Source: Apostichopus japonicus
Lineage: Eukaryota > Echinodermata > Holothuroidea > Aspidochirotida > Stichopodidae
NCBI RefSeq assembly: GCF_037975245.1
Contig: NC_092563.1
Location: 12,762,001 to 12,826,000 of the forward strand
Direction of reading: 5' to 3'
DNA: 64,000 nucleotides
This document shows, one piece after another, positions 63,118 to 64,000 of this stretch. Under the pieces are notes generated by a model, which was not told the origin of the DNA, ran no database searches, and saw only the letters and a program-made list of their open reading frames with translations. How positions within the stretch are numbered: position 1 is the first letter of the stretch; each line of letters begins with the position of its first letter. Both the position numbers and the translations under genes were made by a program.

Positions 63118-63430
63118 ACAGAGAACTTTGACAGCTAACGAAAACATTTCAAATTTATCAGTTTGCAAGGATAAATCAACAAGAAGATTATAACAGCCTT
63201 AATAAAGCTTTCGAAGAGCATTTGCCAAGATGACATCACAGACTCCCCACTGTGATCCAACATCCTGGAGTAGTTGAAGGTTTAGCCAGTCAAACTATGT
63301 TGCATTCAATCAACCATATCTCGAGTTAGGGGCAAGATAATATTAATAATACGGGGTTTTCAACTAGCAGTATTGAGTATTTGTCTCTTCAATAGTTCCA
63401 CATCGTAAGCCACCAGAAAATCCTTCCAAT
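63118..63430. mobile_element. Dispersed repeat copy B
   Basis: The diverged partner of 60899-61212 in the same orientation; its right end has lost the clean TTAA terminus. Divergence suggests an old family. Confidence 0.7.
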
Positions 63431-63478
63431 CTGTTTGGCATATATTAATTTCAAATGTTTGTGTCATTGCAATGCAGA

Positions 63479-63492
63479 GGGGGGGGGGGGGG
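63479..63492. repeat. Poly-G run
   Basis: Fourteen consecutive G in an otherwise AT-rich context, one of at least a dozen such runs in the window. Confidence 0.9.
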
Positions 63493-63570
63493 TGTGGGAT
63501 TATGAAATATGAGCATGTGAAAACAAAATATTAAAATCGTTTTCCCTGAGAAAGCTGGATATTACCATCT

Positions 63571-63907
63571 GTCAGTGACGCAACCATGTATATTTCCAAG
63601 CGAGGGTGAGGGGCTTATTCAACTAGAAAGAAATATCAAGGGACGGGGTACACTTGCAGACAGAATATTTTTAAAAATCCTAGTGTATAGAACTGTACAT
63701 AAAGATATAACATGTAGATAGGTTCGATATAGGCTAACCTAAACATTCGAAAATTCTTCAACATTCAGTCAAAATCTATTCAAGCACCTACCACTTTATC
63801 AAACTTTCACCCCTCCCATAAACCATTCTCCTGGAAGACATAACATATTAGATTCCCCCTCCCCCCCTCACCCTCCCCGACACAGATATCGTGGTTGCGC
63901 CCCTACA
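63571..63907. mobile_element. hAT-like MITE
   Basis: The left end CAGTGACGCAACC and the complement of the right end TAGGGGCGCAACC match, and both ends carry GAGGGTGAGGGG further in. The flanks share ATCTGT (6 bp of a possible 8-bp duplication). No transposase frame. The right-end type recurs at 51713. Confidence 0.6.
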
Positions 63908-64000
63908 CAATCTGTAATGCACATATTGTGACTGTCAGCTATTAAATGTGGAATATTATTTGTGTAATGCACCAGATCAAATGTTATTGGTATTTATAAT

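Overview
This window looks like non-coding DNA from an AT-rich animal genome, intergenic or deep intronic. The pointers are very long AT, GATA and AAT microsatellites, three minisatellite arrays with higher-order structure, small non-autonomous DNA transposons with TTAA-type or hAT-like ends, a tRNA-derived SINE, and short ORFs bounded by eukaryotic splice signals. A marine invertebrate is my best guess; I cannot name the phylum from sequence alone. There is no bacterial-style operon, no rRNA, no intact tRNA gene and no long conserved ORF.

Layout. 0-0.5 kb: a tRNA-headed SINE whose body contains a complete hammerhead-ribozyme catalytic core, then a long hairpin. 1.1-1.5 kb: an AT array. 2.9-3.3 kb: a promoter-like cluster ahead of a small ORF with a signal peptide. 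7.9-8.3 kb: a ~58-bp minisatellite. 16.8-17.6 kb: a hAT-like element with a TTAA-type MITE nested in it. 18.8-19.0 kb: a GC-elevated possible terminal exon. 21.8-22.3 kb: a well-delimited TTAA MITE. 25.9-26.5, 29.5-29.7 and 33.4-34.2 kb: minisatellites of 42, 30 and ~55 bp. 38.1-38.3 kb: an insertion headed by the 5' end of U2 snRNA. 42.1-43.1 kb: a 945-bp GATA array. 48.2-48.8 kb: a longer copy of the 17.2-kb MITE. 51.7 and 63.6 kb: further hAT-like MITEs. 54.4-55.2 kb: the best coding evidence, a minus-strand phase 1-1 exon followed by a possible terminal exon and poly(A) signal. 55.6-56.8 kb: three paired TGACGTCA (CRE) palindromes. 60.0-60.3 kb: a second possible terminal exon. 60.9 and 63.1 kb: two copies of a dispersed repeat.

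Functional reading. Most recognisable content is mobile or repetitive, so the window reads as a transposon and satellite landscape with perhaps the 3' ends of one or two genes. The exon calls rest on splice-site quality, open frame and base composition; none has a confidently recognised domain. The two most interesting items are the hammerhead core inside the SINE and the U2-headed structured insertion.
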